Shown here: piece by piece, positions 1-6,343 of the stretch
Position numbering within the stretch: position 1 is the first letter of the stretch
How the letters are laid out: every line of letters starts with the position of its first letter
Assembly: GCA_038217425.1 (NCBI GenBank)
Contig: JBBQPM010000230.1
Span: 1-10,017, forward strand
DNA from: JAIEPT01 sp038217425
Lineage (GTDB): Bacteria > Planctomycetota > Planctomycetia > Gemmatales > Gemmataceae
Length of the DNA stretch: 10,017 nucleotides
Reading direction: 5' to 3'
The notes under the pieces: model-generated
Databases searched by the model: none
Seen by the model: only the letters and a program-made list of their open reading frames with translations
What the model was told of the DNA's origin: nothing
Position numbers and translations under genes: made by a program

Positions 1-115
1 CCACCCCCCCCCCCGGCCTCGCCAGAATCCATTGGCGCACCCCCTTCGCGAATCGGGGCGAAACTGATCTTGCGTTTCTGGAGCGCGACGCTATTTTACC
101 CGACCTCATTCGGGG

Positions 116-143
116 AAGGCGCAGGCCGGGGGGCCTTCGCCTT
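116..143. terminator. GC-rich hairpin upstream of the first gene, possible terminator of a gene outside the window
   Basis: Bases 116-127 and 132-143 are complementary over 12 positions with one mismatch, around a GGGG loop. The stem is rich in G and C. It is followed by a mixed pyrimidine stretch rather than a clean T run, so intrinsic termination is only a possibility. It could equally be a leader structure of the gene starting at 182. The first 115 bases begin with a C-rich run, and I see no coding feature in them. Confidence 0.35.
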
Positions 144-167
144 TGCTCTATCCATCACGACGCTAAC

Positions 168-175
168 GGAGGGGG
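168..175 (+). promoter_or_regulatory. Ribosome binding site (GGAGGGGG) fixing a GTG start
   Basis: GGAGGGGG lies six bases before the GTG at 182. It supports that non-ATG codon as the true start of the isomerase-like gene, since no in-frame ATG lies nearby. Confidence 0.7.
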
Positions 176-181
176 AAACCC

Positions 182-946
182 GTGTACGTCGCTTGCTCCA
201 CGCAATGCTTCGCTCGCTTACCTTTGGAATCGGCCCTGAGGCTGATCGCCGAACTGGAATTTTCGAAGGTCGATGTGGCCCTGCACGAGCACGGTCCGCA
301 TCTGAAACCTTCCGAGGTGGCAACCGACGTCGCCGCCGCCTTTCAGCGCATTCGCATCGGGCCCAGCCTGACGCCGGCCGCGTTCTCCGTCGAACTCGAC
401 GCGCCCACGGAAGACGAGGCCCTGCGCCAACTGCGCGCCATCTGCAAACTCGCCCGGCTCTCCGCCGTCTCCGTCCTGACGCTGTCGGCTTCGCCCGTCG
501 GTTTCGGCCTCGACGCCGAGGCCCGTCGGCTCGCCCGTTGGTGCAGCGTCGCTCAGACCGAGGGGATCGTCCTCACGCTCACCACCCGCGCCGGCACCGT
601 CACCGAGACGCCCGCCGCCGCCAAGGAACTCTGCATCCGCGTTCCGGGCTTGGGACTCACCCTCGATCCGAGCCATTACATCAACGGCCCGCATCAAGGC
701 GCGTCGTACGATGAGCTGTTCCCCTACGTCCGGCACGTCCACCTGCGCGACACCGCCAAGGGACCCGGGAAGTTCCAGGTGCGCATCGGCCAGGGCGAGA
801 TCGAGTATGGCCGAATCATCGCGCAACTGACGCGCTGCCGATACGATCGGCTCCTCTCGGTCGCGATCCATGACATCCCGGAGTCGCCGTACCCGATGGA
901 GACGGAAGTGCGGAAACTGAAGTTCCTGCTCGAGAGTTTGGTATAG
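182..946 (+). CDS. Sugar phosphate isomerase/epimerase-like TIM-barrel protein
   Basis: This 254-residue protein has the order and length of the xylose-isomerase-like TIM-barrel (AP endonuclease family 2) superfamily. Recognisable pieces are the N-terminal strand with CSTQCF (residues 5-10), the metal-site strand LTLDPSHYI (159-167, with Asp162 and His165), HVHLRDT (185-191, with His187) and the late VRIGQGEIEYGRII block (200-213). Family members isomerise or epimerise sugars using a divalent metal held by Glu, Asp, His and Glu. Two of the usual glutamate positions look substituted here: LTLTTRAGT (131-139) has Thr134, and LSVAIHD (225-231) has Ala228. Activity may therefore be altered or lost. 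No signal peptide is visible, so it should be cytoplasmic. The GTG start is supported by a strong ribosome binding site. The next gene follows on the same strand after a short gap. The substrate cannot be told from sequence; the fold assignment is fairly sure. Confidence 0.85.
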   Translation: MYVACSTQCFARLPLESALRLIAELEFSKVDVALHEHGPHLKPSEVATDVAAAFQRIRIGPSLTPAAFSVELDAPTEDEALRQLRAICKLARLSAVSVLTLSASPVGFGLDAEARRLARWCSVAQTEGIVLTLTTRAGTVTETPAAAKELCIRVPGLGLTLDPSHYINGPHQGASYDELFPYVRHVHLRDTAKGPGKFQVRIGQGEIEYGRIIAQLTRCRYDRLLSVAIHDIPESPYPMETEVRKLKFLLESLV

Positions 947-955
947 AACAACCGT

Positions 956-986
956 GGGGCACGTTCGCACTCCGCTGACGTGCCCC
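956..986. repeat. Short inverted repeat between the first two genes
   Basis: Bases 956-964 and 978-986 form a perfect 9-base stem (GGGGCACGT with ACGTGCCCC) around a 13-base loop, between the stop of the isomerase-like gene and the start of the phosphoesterase-like gene. There is no T run after it. It could weaken read-through or act as an attenuator or protein site; its role is unknown. Confidence 0.4.
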
Positions 987-1004
987 GCGATGTTCGGAGT
1001 ACCT

Positions 1005-1817
1005 ATGCGAACGCTGCTCTTCGTACTACTTTGGCCCGGCGCTGTGTGCGCCGAGCCGCTCATTTTTTCCGCCACCGGTTGCGGCCCCTACAGTGCCAAA
1101 GAAGAGCCGTTGCTTGCCGACTACGTCAAGCTCGTCGGCGCCGACGGAAAGAGCGAGTTCTTGCTGCACTTGGGCGACATCGTCAGCGGCTCCAAGAAAG
1201 CCTGGCCCGAAGCCCAGTACGAGAAAGTCGCCGGCATCCTCAAAGAATCGAAGGTTCCCGTCTACGTCGTCCTCGGCGACAACGAATGGAACGACCTGGC
1301 GAATCCTGCCCAGGGACTCGAATACTGGAATAAACACCTACGAAAGTTCGAGCGACACTTCCCGCAGTCCGCCAAGATGAACTATCAAGAAGCTCGGCCC
1401 GAGAACTTCGCCTGGACGTCCAAAAACGTCCTCATGGTGGGCATCAATCTCGTGGGCGGCAAGGTTCACGACAAGAAGGAATGGACCCAGCGCATGAACG
1501 ACGACGCCGCCTGGGTGCGCGAATGTTTCGCCCAGTTCAAGGATGCCCGAGCCGCGGTCGTCTTCGCCCAGGCGAATCCCTCCAAGGACAACAAACTTTT
1601 CTGCGACCAGCTCGCCGAGGCAGTTAAGGACTTCGGCAAACCCGTCCTCTACTTGCACGCCGACGGTCACGTGTGGCAACACCAGACCGGCTGGCTCGCG
1701 CCCAATCTGCAACGCGTGCAAACCGATCAGGTGGGTCGCAACGCGCCCGTGCAGGTCACCGTCACCGACGACCCGGCTCAGCCGTTCGTGTTCGACCGTC
1801 GGCTCAAGAAGCCGTAG
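1005..1817 (+). CDS. Secreted metallophosphoesterase-like protein with degenerate active site
   Basis: This 270-residue protein starts with a signal peptide: MRTLLFVLLWPG, then AVCA with a likely signal-peptidase I cut before EP (residue 17). It should be exported. Calcineurin-like phosphoesterase landmarks follow in order: HLGDIVSG (55-62), VVLGDNEWND (88-97) and ADGHVWQH (219-226). The family uses these motifs to hold two metals and cleave phosphoesters. The first motif, normally containing an Asp, reads FSATGCG (21-27). The GNH[DE] position reads GDNE, and the expected His region reads VVFAQANP (185-192). It may belong to a divergent subfamily or be inactive. I chose the ATG at 1005 over the GTG at 954 and the ATG at 990 because GGAG sits five bases upstream and the signal peptide then lies at the N terminus. 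Its 3' end is one base from the convergent gene. Confidence 0.75.
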   Translation: MRTLLFVLLWPGAVCAEPLIFSATGCGPYSAKEEPLLADYVKLVGADGKSEFLLHLGDIVSGSKKAWPEAQYEKVAGILKESKVPVYVVLGDNEWNDLANPAQGLEYWNKHLRKFERHFPQSAKMNYQEARPENFAWTSKNVLMVGINLVGGKVHDKKEWTQRMNDDAAWVRECFAQFKDARAAVVFAQANPSKDNKLFCDQLAEAVKDFGKPVLYLHADGHVWQHQTGWLAPNLQRVQTDQVGRNAPVQVTVTDDPAQPFVFDRRLKKP

Positions 1818-1818
1818 G

Positions 1819-2301
1819 CTATTGATCGCGGGCGTAACTCTCGAGCAGGTCGATCTTGCGTTGCAGGAGTGCGGCCATGCGCGGGATGCCTTGCTCGAGC
1901 ATGCCGCCGAGCTGCCGCGCGGGGCCCTGGAAATCGAGCATTTCATCGCTCAGGCTGCGTAGCCAGTACGTCGTCTTCTCCTGCCGATCTTGAACAAACT
2001 CGAGCCGACGTTTGGCCCGGCGGAGTATTGCCTCCTCGTGCGTGGTGTCGACGGGCCGATCGCCGATCTTCCAGAGTTTCTTGCGGCGCAGCAGCTGAGA
2101 CGCTTCGGTCACGTCGTCCTCGGCCTTGCGATTTTCGCTGTGCCAGTGACGTGCCTGGCTTTCGAGCCAGGTCTGGCTGCGTTCGATGTCCATGTTCATG
2201 GCGGCGAGGGCGACCTTGGCGTTGTCGCAGAACTCCAGCAGCGCGGCGCGGAAGAGGGCCAACGCCTCGATCGAGCGGACGTCGGCGCCGGGCTGGGGCA
2301 T
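1819..2301 (-). CDS. Helical protein of unknown function (160 aa)
   Basis: I do not recognise this protein with certainty. It is almost entirely charged amphipathic helix, with a predicted coiled-coil core around residues 55-125 containing RRKKLWKIGD and RRAKRRLEFVQDRQEK, and no signal peptide or membrane segment. The N-terminal block DVRSIEALALFRAALLEFCDNA (7-28) and the WLESQARHWHSENR stretch resemble a group of small planctomycete helical proteins that I recall only vaguely, some near secreted or toxin genes; that comparison is inference. The ATG at 2301 is supported by AGGAG seven bases upstream (2309-2313) and gives a plausible protein. An upstream extension of the same frame runs antisense-like through the dehydrogenase gene and has an Arg/Pro-rich artefact composition. 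It follows the dehydrogenase by 17 bases and is probably co-transcribed with it. Confidence 0.75.
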   Translation of the reverse strand: MPQPGADVRSIEALALFRAALLEFCDNAKVALAAMNMDIERSQTWLESQARHWHSENRKAEDDVTEASQLLRRKKLWKIGDRPVDTTHEEAILRRAKRRLEFVQDRQEKTTYWLRSLSDEMLDFQGPARQLGGMLEQGIPRMAALLQRKIDLLESYARDQ

Positions 2302-2308
2302 CGCCTGT

Positions 2309-2313
2309 CTCCT
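2309..2313 (-). promoter_or_regulatory. Ribosome binding site of the helical protein gene
   Basis: AGGAG on the minus strand lies seven bases before the ATG at 2301. It shows that the 160-residue frame, not a longer one reaching back into the dehydrogenase gene, is translated. Confidence 0.65.
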
Positions 2314-2318
2314 GGGAT

Positions 2319-3524
2319 TTACAAGGCGGCGCGGAAGATGTCGCGGATGTCGTCCTCGGTGACGCTGCGCGGATTGAAGCGGGCCGTCCACTGCTGGTTG
2401 GCCTCTTCCGCAAGGATCGGCAAAATCGTTTCGGTGACGCCGAGCCCTTCGAGTTGCGTGGGGAGCTGGGCGAGGTTCATGAGATCGAGAAGGCGCTGGG
2501 CCAGCGTTTCGGCGGCGGCGCCGGGCTTGCCGTTGAGCAGTCCGGACTCGGAGACGAGTTCGCGGTAGAGGTCTTCGACCTGGGCGCCGTTGTAGCGAAC
2601 GACATGGGGGAGCATGACGCCGATGGCCAGGCCGTGCGTGATGCCGTAGTGCGCGGTGAGCGGATTGGCGCAGGAATGGCACACGCCGAGCATGGAGTTT
2701 TCGATGGCGGTGCCGGCGAGGAAGGCGCCCATTTGCATCGCCCCGCGGGCCTCGAGATTGTCCGGCTCCTGAAGTACGATTTCGAGGTTGATCTCGAGCA
2801 GCTTCCAGGCTTCGCGGGCGAACATCATCGAGACGGGATTGCGCTTGCTGGTGACGTAGGCTTCGACGGCATGGGCGATGGCGTCGATGCCGGTGAGGGC
2901 AGTGACGCGGCGCGGCTGCGAGACGGTGACCAGCGGATCGAGAATGGTAACGGTGAACGCGGCCTTGCGGTCGCCGCAGGCCATCTTCATGTGCGATTTA
3001 TCGTCGGCGATGAGGGCGTAGGACTGGGCTTCGCTGCCGGTGCCGGAGGTGGTGGGGACGCCGATGGAGGGGAGCATCGGTTTCTTGGCTTTGCCGAAGC
3101 CGCGGTAGTCGGCCATCTTGCCGCCGTTGGTGAGCAGGAAGTTGATTCCTTTGGCGCAGTCCATGGAGCTGCCGCCGCCGACGGAGACGATGAGATCGAT
3201 GCCGCGCGCTTTGGCGAAGTGAACGCCCGCCTCGACGTGTTTGGTGGTCGGATTTTCTTCGACGTCGTCGAAGAGATCGACGGCGAGTCCCGCGTTTTGC
3301 AAGGAGGCGACAGCGCGTTGCGGATGCCCGGCGGCTTCGAGACCGGGATCGGTGACGAGGAGCGCATGGGAGGCGCCGAGTTCGAGCGCGACTTCGCCGA
3401 GGCGCTGGAGGGTGCCGGGCCCGAACATGACGCGCGTGGGCGTGTGGAAATCGAACGGCAAGAGCGGCCAGGGGTTAGCCTGGAAGAGCCGGGTGGAACT
3501 GAGCGAGGATACCGCGGTTTGCAT
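2319..3524 (-). CDS. Iron-containing alcohol dehydrogenase
   Basis: This 401-residue group III NAD(P)-dependent alcohol dehydrogenase would interconvert alcohols and aldehydes or ketones in the cytoplasm. The N-terminal nucleotide-binding half carries FGPGTL (34-39), SVGGGSSMDCAKG (114-126) and VPTTSGTGSEA (156-166). The C-terminal helical half has the iron ligands Asp214 and His218 in TGIDAIAHA, then His283 and His297 in CHSCANPLTAHYGITHG. Their spacing (4, 65 and 14 residues) is close to that of lactaldehyde reductase FucO. The length is normal and no key residue is missing. I chose the ATG at 3524. A GTG at 3557 would add 11 residues, but it lies too close to a possible minus-strand -10 (TACAAT, 3561-3566) to be on its transcript; neither start has a clear ribosome binding site. 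It is first in a probable two-gene operon with the helical protein. Substrate unknown. Confidence 0.93.
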   Translation of the reverse strand: MQTAVSSLSSTRLFQANPWPLLPFDFHTPTRVMFGPGTLQRLGEVALELGASHALLVTDPGLEAAGHPQRAVASLQNAGLAVDLFDDVEENPTTKHVEAGVHFAKARGIDLIVSVGGGSSMDCAKGINFLLTNGGKMADYRGFGKAKKPMLPSIGVPTTSGTGSEAQSYALIADDKSHMKMACGDRKAAFTVTILDPLVTVSQPRRVTALTGIDAIAHAVEAYVTSKRNPVSMMFAREAWKLLEINLEIVLQEPDNLEARGAMQMGAFLAGTAIENSMLGVCHSCANPLTAHYGITHGLAIGVMLPHVVRYNGAQVEDLYRELVSESGLLNGKPGAAAETLAQRLLDLMNLAQLPTQLEGLGVTETILPILAEEANQQWTARFNPRSVTEDDIRDIFRAAL

Positions 3525-3560
3525 GGTCGAGGCGCTAGAAGGGAGATTTCGTTTCACGTC

Positions 3561-3566
3561 ATTGTA
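3561..3566 (-). promoter_or_regulatory. Possible -10 element for the dehydrogenase gene
   Basis: TACAAT on the minus strand lies 36 bases before the ATG at 3524 in the divergent gap. No convincing -35 hexamer is seen at the expected distance, so this is a suggestion only. Confidence 0.25.
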
Positions 3567-3620
3567 CGGGTTAGACGCCCGCGGGGCGAGAAGTCATCGA
3601 GAAACTGCGTTCGAGGCTTC

Positions 3621-3626
3621 TACAAT
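3621..3626 (+). promoter_or_regulatory. Possible -10 element for the Rpn-like gene
   Basis: TACAAT on the plus strand lies 24 bases before the ATG at 3651. It mirrors the minus-strand TACAAT at 3561-3566. No clear -35 box is visible. Confidence 0.25.
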
Positions 3627-3650
3627 ACCGCGGGGGATCTCGCGACGCCG

Positions 3651-4496
3651 ATGAAGTTCGATGCCGCGCTGAAAGCAATCGTAGCTCAATCCGCCCGCGA
3701 TTTCGTCTTGGCATTCGAACTACCGGCGCACGATCCGATCGAGCTGCTCAACGTCGATTTATCCACGATGTCCGCCGCGACTGATGCAGCCTTGGCGTTC
3801 GGTCAACCGATGCGCGAAATCGTCGATGTGAATTTCCAGTCAGGGCCCGATGCTTTTTTGTCGCCGCGGCTCCTCGTGTACAGTGCGCTCTTGCACGCTA
3901 AATATCGGGTTCCCGTTCGTTCGCTGGCGATCCTTCTGCGTCCCCGAGCGGATCACAAATCCCTGACGGGCGAATGGGCTTACGAGAGCAGCGGCCGGGG
4001 AGTAAAATTCACTTACGACTTGGTGCGAATGTGGGAACAACCCGTGGAGGCATTCCTGAAGGGCGGCCTGGGTTCGCTACCGTTGGCCATGCTTTGCAAA
4101 CTGCCTGAGGATCGATCCACGACTCGGTCGCTTCAAGACGTAGTGCGCGAAATCGACCGCCGACTGGGCCGCGAAGCGATTCCTTCGGAAGCTGCACGAT
4201 TGATGTTGGCGTCCTACATTTTAGCGGAGCTGCGCGTCAAGAGATCCGAGTTGGACGGCATTTTTCAAGGAGTGCGAACGATGAACGACCTATCCGCAGT
4301 GGACGAATACTTGGAAGAAGGCAAAATCTTCCAGAATCAGCACATCATTTTCCGTTTGGGTCGAAAGCGATTTGGACCCGCCGACGAGGCAACCGAGACC
4401 GTACTCAAGTCCATTCAGGATCTCGAACGGCTCGAGCGCCTTTCCGATGCAATTCTGACGGCTAACACGTGGCAGGAACTCCTGAAAACCCCTTGA
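3651..4496 (+). CDS. Rpn-family / transposase-like PD-(D/E)XK protein
   Basis: This 281-residue protein matches a group common in planctomycetes and cyanobacteria that is annotated as Rpn-like nuclease, putative transposase or DUF4351-containing protein. Landmarks are the MKFDAALKAI start, NVDLSTMSAATDAAL (34-48), EIVDVNFQSGPD (56-67), the VPVRSLAILLRPRAD strand (87-101) and a C-terminal helical domain (about 234-281) with QDLERLERLSDAILTANTWQELL. Related Rpn proteins are DNA endonucleases that promote recombination, with a D...ExQ-type core. Here the ExQ position reads Asn-Phe-Gln (61-63), so catalysis is uncertain. The frame is open far upstream only because it runs antisense through the dehydrogenase gene; the ATG at 3651 is where family-like sequence begins, although it has no strong ribosome binding site. 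It is divergent from the dehydrogenase and lies 198 bases before the ParA-like gene. Confidence 0.8.
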   Translation: MKFDAALKAIVAQSARDFVLAFELPAHDPIELLNVDLSTMSAATDAALAFGQPMREIVDVNFQSGPDAFLSPRLLVYSALLHAKYRVPVRSLAILLRPRADHKSLTGEWAYESSGRGVKFTYDLVRMWEQPVEAFLKGGLGSLPLAMLCKLPEDRSTTRSLQDVVREIDRRLGREAIPSEAARLMLASYILAELRVKRSELDGIFQGVRTMNDLSAVDEYLEEGKIFQNQHIIFRLGRKRFGPADEATETVLKSIQDLERLERLSDAILTANTWQELLKTP

Positions 4497-4681
4497 CAGC
4501 CCCGTTGGGACAATATCGGCGCGTTCGGGCCGATACGCTGCCGACGTTCGAAATTTGCTGGCGTCGCAATCCCTTTGGAAAACGTGATTTCCGATTGCGC
4601 AGCGGAACTTCGCCGATTTTCGCCGGTTCTTTCTTGCATTTCGAACGCGAACTCGGGAAACTGTCTGGTGGAAACCGCAAC

Positions 4682-4687
4682 GGGAGG
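4682..4687 (+). promoter_or_regulatory. Ribosome binding site (GGGAGG) fixing the GTG start of the ParA-like gene
   Basis: GGGAGG lies seven bases before the GTG at 4695. It favours that start over the TTG at 4575, which would add 40 residues with no homology-like features ahead of the membrane segment. The gap 4497-4694 otherwise shows only TTGACA at 4493-4498 overlapping the previous stop, without a well-spaced -10. Confidence 0.65.
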
Positions 4688-4694
4688 CCCAGCC

Positions 4695-6305
4695 GTGATT
4701 GAATCTAACTCGCAGAATTCCGCGACTTTGTCGCTTATCTTCTCCATTCTGGGTGGCATTCCAACTGCCCTTGGCGGCGTTTGGTGGTTTGTCACTTGGT
4801 ACTCGAGGCATCTTAAGGAACAAATTGAACTTCAGAAGGGACAGATCGCCGAACTAAAAGAGCAGATTGTCCTTTTGAAGGATGATTGCGACGATCTTCG
4901 AACTGGTGAGGAAACGAAGCAAGAACGATTTCGGGCATTAGAAGAGGAACGTTCCCGTCTTAACAGGGAAATCAAACTGCTTTCTAAGGAGCGCCAGGAT
5001 CTTCGCGACAAGAAAACTCAATTGGAAGGTCAACTTCACACGGAGTCGAAAGCCAAAGTATCATTGGAACAAGCTGCGAAGGCCAGCAAACTTGCAGCAG
5101 AAAGTCAAAAGCAATCGATAGCCGCACTACAGAAGCAGTCGAGCGAATTGGATAAAGCTCGTTTGGCAGCCATTGGTAGTCACGCGAAAGACAAAAAGGC
5201 ATGGCTGACTCACTATCGTAAACTTACAGCCGCCATTAGCAAATTGCAGGAATCGGGTGACCATCTCGAATTGATTCAAAAACGCGTCAACGGCCTTGCA
5301 GAGCACGAAGGGCGAATTTGGACGCGGGAAGTGCTTGCCGATGTTCCCGCGTTTCGGCCCCGCAAGATGCCCATCATCTCCGTTTTGAATTTCAAAGGTG
5401 GCGTAGGAAAAACTACCATAACCGCAAACCTGGCAGGGATGTTTGCCAAACTCGGTAAAAGAGTGCTCGTTATTGACCTCGATTATCAACGCTCCCTCTC
5501 GCAACTCCTTCTTGATTCAAATGAACGCGATCTGCGGCACTCGCAGAAGCGAAGCTTACAACATTTCTTGAATCATTCGACTCACGACTTCAGGACGTTT
5601 TTGGAAATGGTGGGCAAGCCGCTCACTTCCTCGCCAAACCTGTACATCTTACCCAACAGCGATGCAATGAGCCAGCTCTCGATATTCCCGACATCGCAAA
5701 TGGACGATAGCCTCGAAGAGGCAGAAGCCAGGCTTATGATGAATTGGTTTTTCGACGAAAAGCCCGTCGACATTCGTTTTCTTCTTCGAAAGGCGCTCCA
5801 TGCGTCCGGCTTGGAAAGCCATTTTGATTTTGTGCTGCTCGATTGCCCGCCTCGCCTCACGACAGCATCGGTTAACGCACTCGCAGCGAGTGATTCAGTC
5901 TTAATCCCTGTTGAACTTGACCAACTTTCTGCCAGTTCTGTTCGAAATATTCACCGCGGGCTAAAGCCTTTCATTGCGAACATCTTTCCAGAACTTAAGA
6001 TCCTTGGCATCGTTGCCAATCAAGTCAACTACAATGCAGCTGGAGTTTTGGGCAAAGATAAGCGCGAAGTTTGGGATAATTTGAAATCTTTTGCTCAAGG
6101 TGAATCAAAGGTGTATTTGTTCGAATCGATGATTCAATCAAACGTGGAGTTCGGCAAAAAGGCGAACGTTTCGATTGGTGAAGGAACCATCCGGCTTGCG
6201 ATCGAAAATTCCGATGTCCGCGCCGATTATGACGCATTAGCAAAAGAAGTACTGGCACAAATTGAAAAGCTGCAAATCGAGCGAGCTGAGGCCGTTTCAG
6301 CTTGA
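4695..6305 (+). CDS. Membrane-anchored coiled-coil ParA/MinD-type ATPase
   Basis: This 536-residue protein has three parts. Residues 11-36 form one hydrophobic membrane segment (LSLIFSILGGIPTALGGVWW). Residues 37 to about 200 are a long Lys/Glu/Gln-rich coiled coil, which by the positive-inside rule should be cytoplasmic. Residues 226-530 are a ParA/CobQ-type deviant-Walker ATPase. Its P-loop is NFKGGVGKTT (232-241), with signature Lys234 and Lys239. Walker A' is VIDLDYQ (259-265), Walker B is FVLLDCPP (379-386), and the ELDQ block is at 407-410. All catalytic residues are present. Such ATPases dimerise on ATP, bind DNA non-specifically and position plasmids, chromosomes or complexes; usual ParA proteins are soluble and 200-400 residues long, so the anchor and coiled coil are the odd part. 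No ParB gene is adjacent. A SAP-like protein gene follows after 38 bases and is the likely partner. GC is clearly lower than in flanking genes, suggesting transfer. A defence or partition role is inference. Confidence 0.88.
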   Translation: MIESNSQNSATLSLIFSILGGIPTALGGVWWFVTWYSRHLKEQIELQKGQIAELKEQIVLLKDDCDDLRTGEETKQERFRALEEERSRLNREIKLLSKERQDLRDKKTQLEGQLHTESKAKVSLEQAAKASKLAAESQKQSIAALQKQSSELDKARLAAIGSHAKDKKAWLTHYRKLTAAISKLQESGDHLELIQKRVNGLAEHEGRIWTREVLADVPAFRPRKMPIISVLNFKGGVGKTTITANLAGMFAKLGKRVLVIDLDYQRSLSQLLLDSNERDLRHSQKRSLQHFLNHSTHDFRTFLEMVGKPLTSSPNLYILPNSDAMSQLSIFPTSQMDDSLEEAEARLMMNWFFDEKPVDIRFLLRKALHASGLESHFDFVLLDCPPRLTTASVNALAASDSVLIPVELDQLSASSVRNIHRGLKPFIANIFPELKILGIVANQVNYNAAGVLGKDKREVWDNLKSFAQGESKVYLFESMIQSNVEFGKKANVSIGEGTIRLAIENSDVRADYDALAKEVLAQIEKLQIERAEAVSA

Positions 6306-6330
6306 ACACCCTAGGTCAGTAAAACTAAAC

Positions 6331-6334
6331 AGGA
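6331..6334 (+). promoter_or_regulatory. Ribosome binding site of the SAP-like gene
   Basis: AGGA lies nine bases before the ATG at 6344 and only three before the GTG at 6338, which favours the ATG as the start. Confidence 0.45.
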
Positions 6335-6343
6335 ACAGTGCAC

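Noticed and set aside
70..1075. Long frames overlapping the isomerase-like gene on both strands
   Set aside because: They are Arg/Pro/Gly-rich shadows of a high-GC gene. The frame 182-946 carries the recognisable barrel motifs.
1869..3650. Very long plus-strand open frame leading into the Rpn-like gene
   Set aside because: It runs antisense through the helical-protein and dehydrogenase genes with low-complexity Gly/Ala/Asp/Arg-rich translation. Only the part from 3651 has family-like sequence.
4493..4521. TTGACA at 4493-4498 as a -35 box for the ParA-like gene
   Set aside because: It overlaps the previous stop codon, and the best -10-like sequence (ACAATA at 4510) leaves only 11 bases of spacer, so no complete promoter can be supported.
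4575..4694. 40-residue N-terminal extension of the ParA-like protein from a TTG codon
   Set aside because: There is no ribosome binding site and the composition is unlike the protein. The GTG at 4695 has GGGAGG at good spacing and puts the membrane helix at the N terminus.
4695..6305. Classic plasmid or chromosome parAB locus
   Set aside because: No ParB-type gene or parS-like inverted repeat is seen next to it, and the ATPase has a membrane anchor and coiled coil not found in standard ParA.
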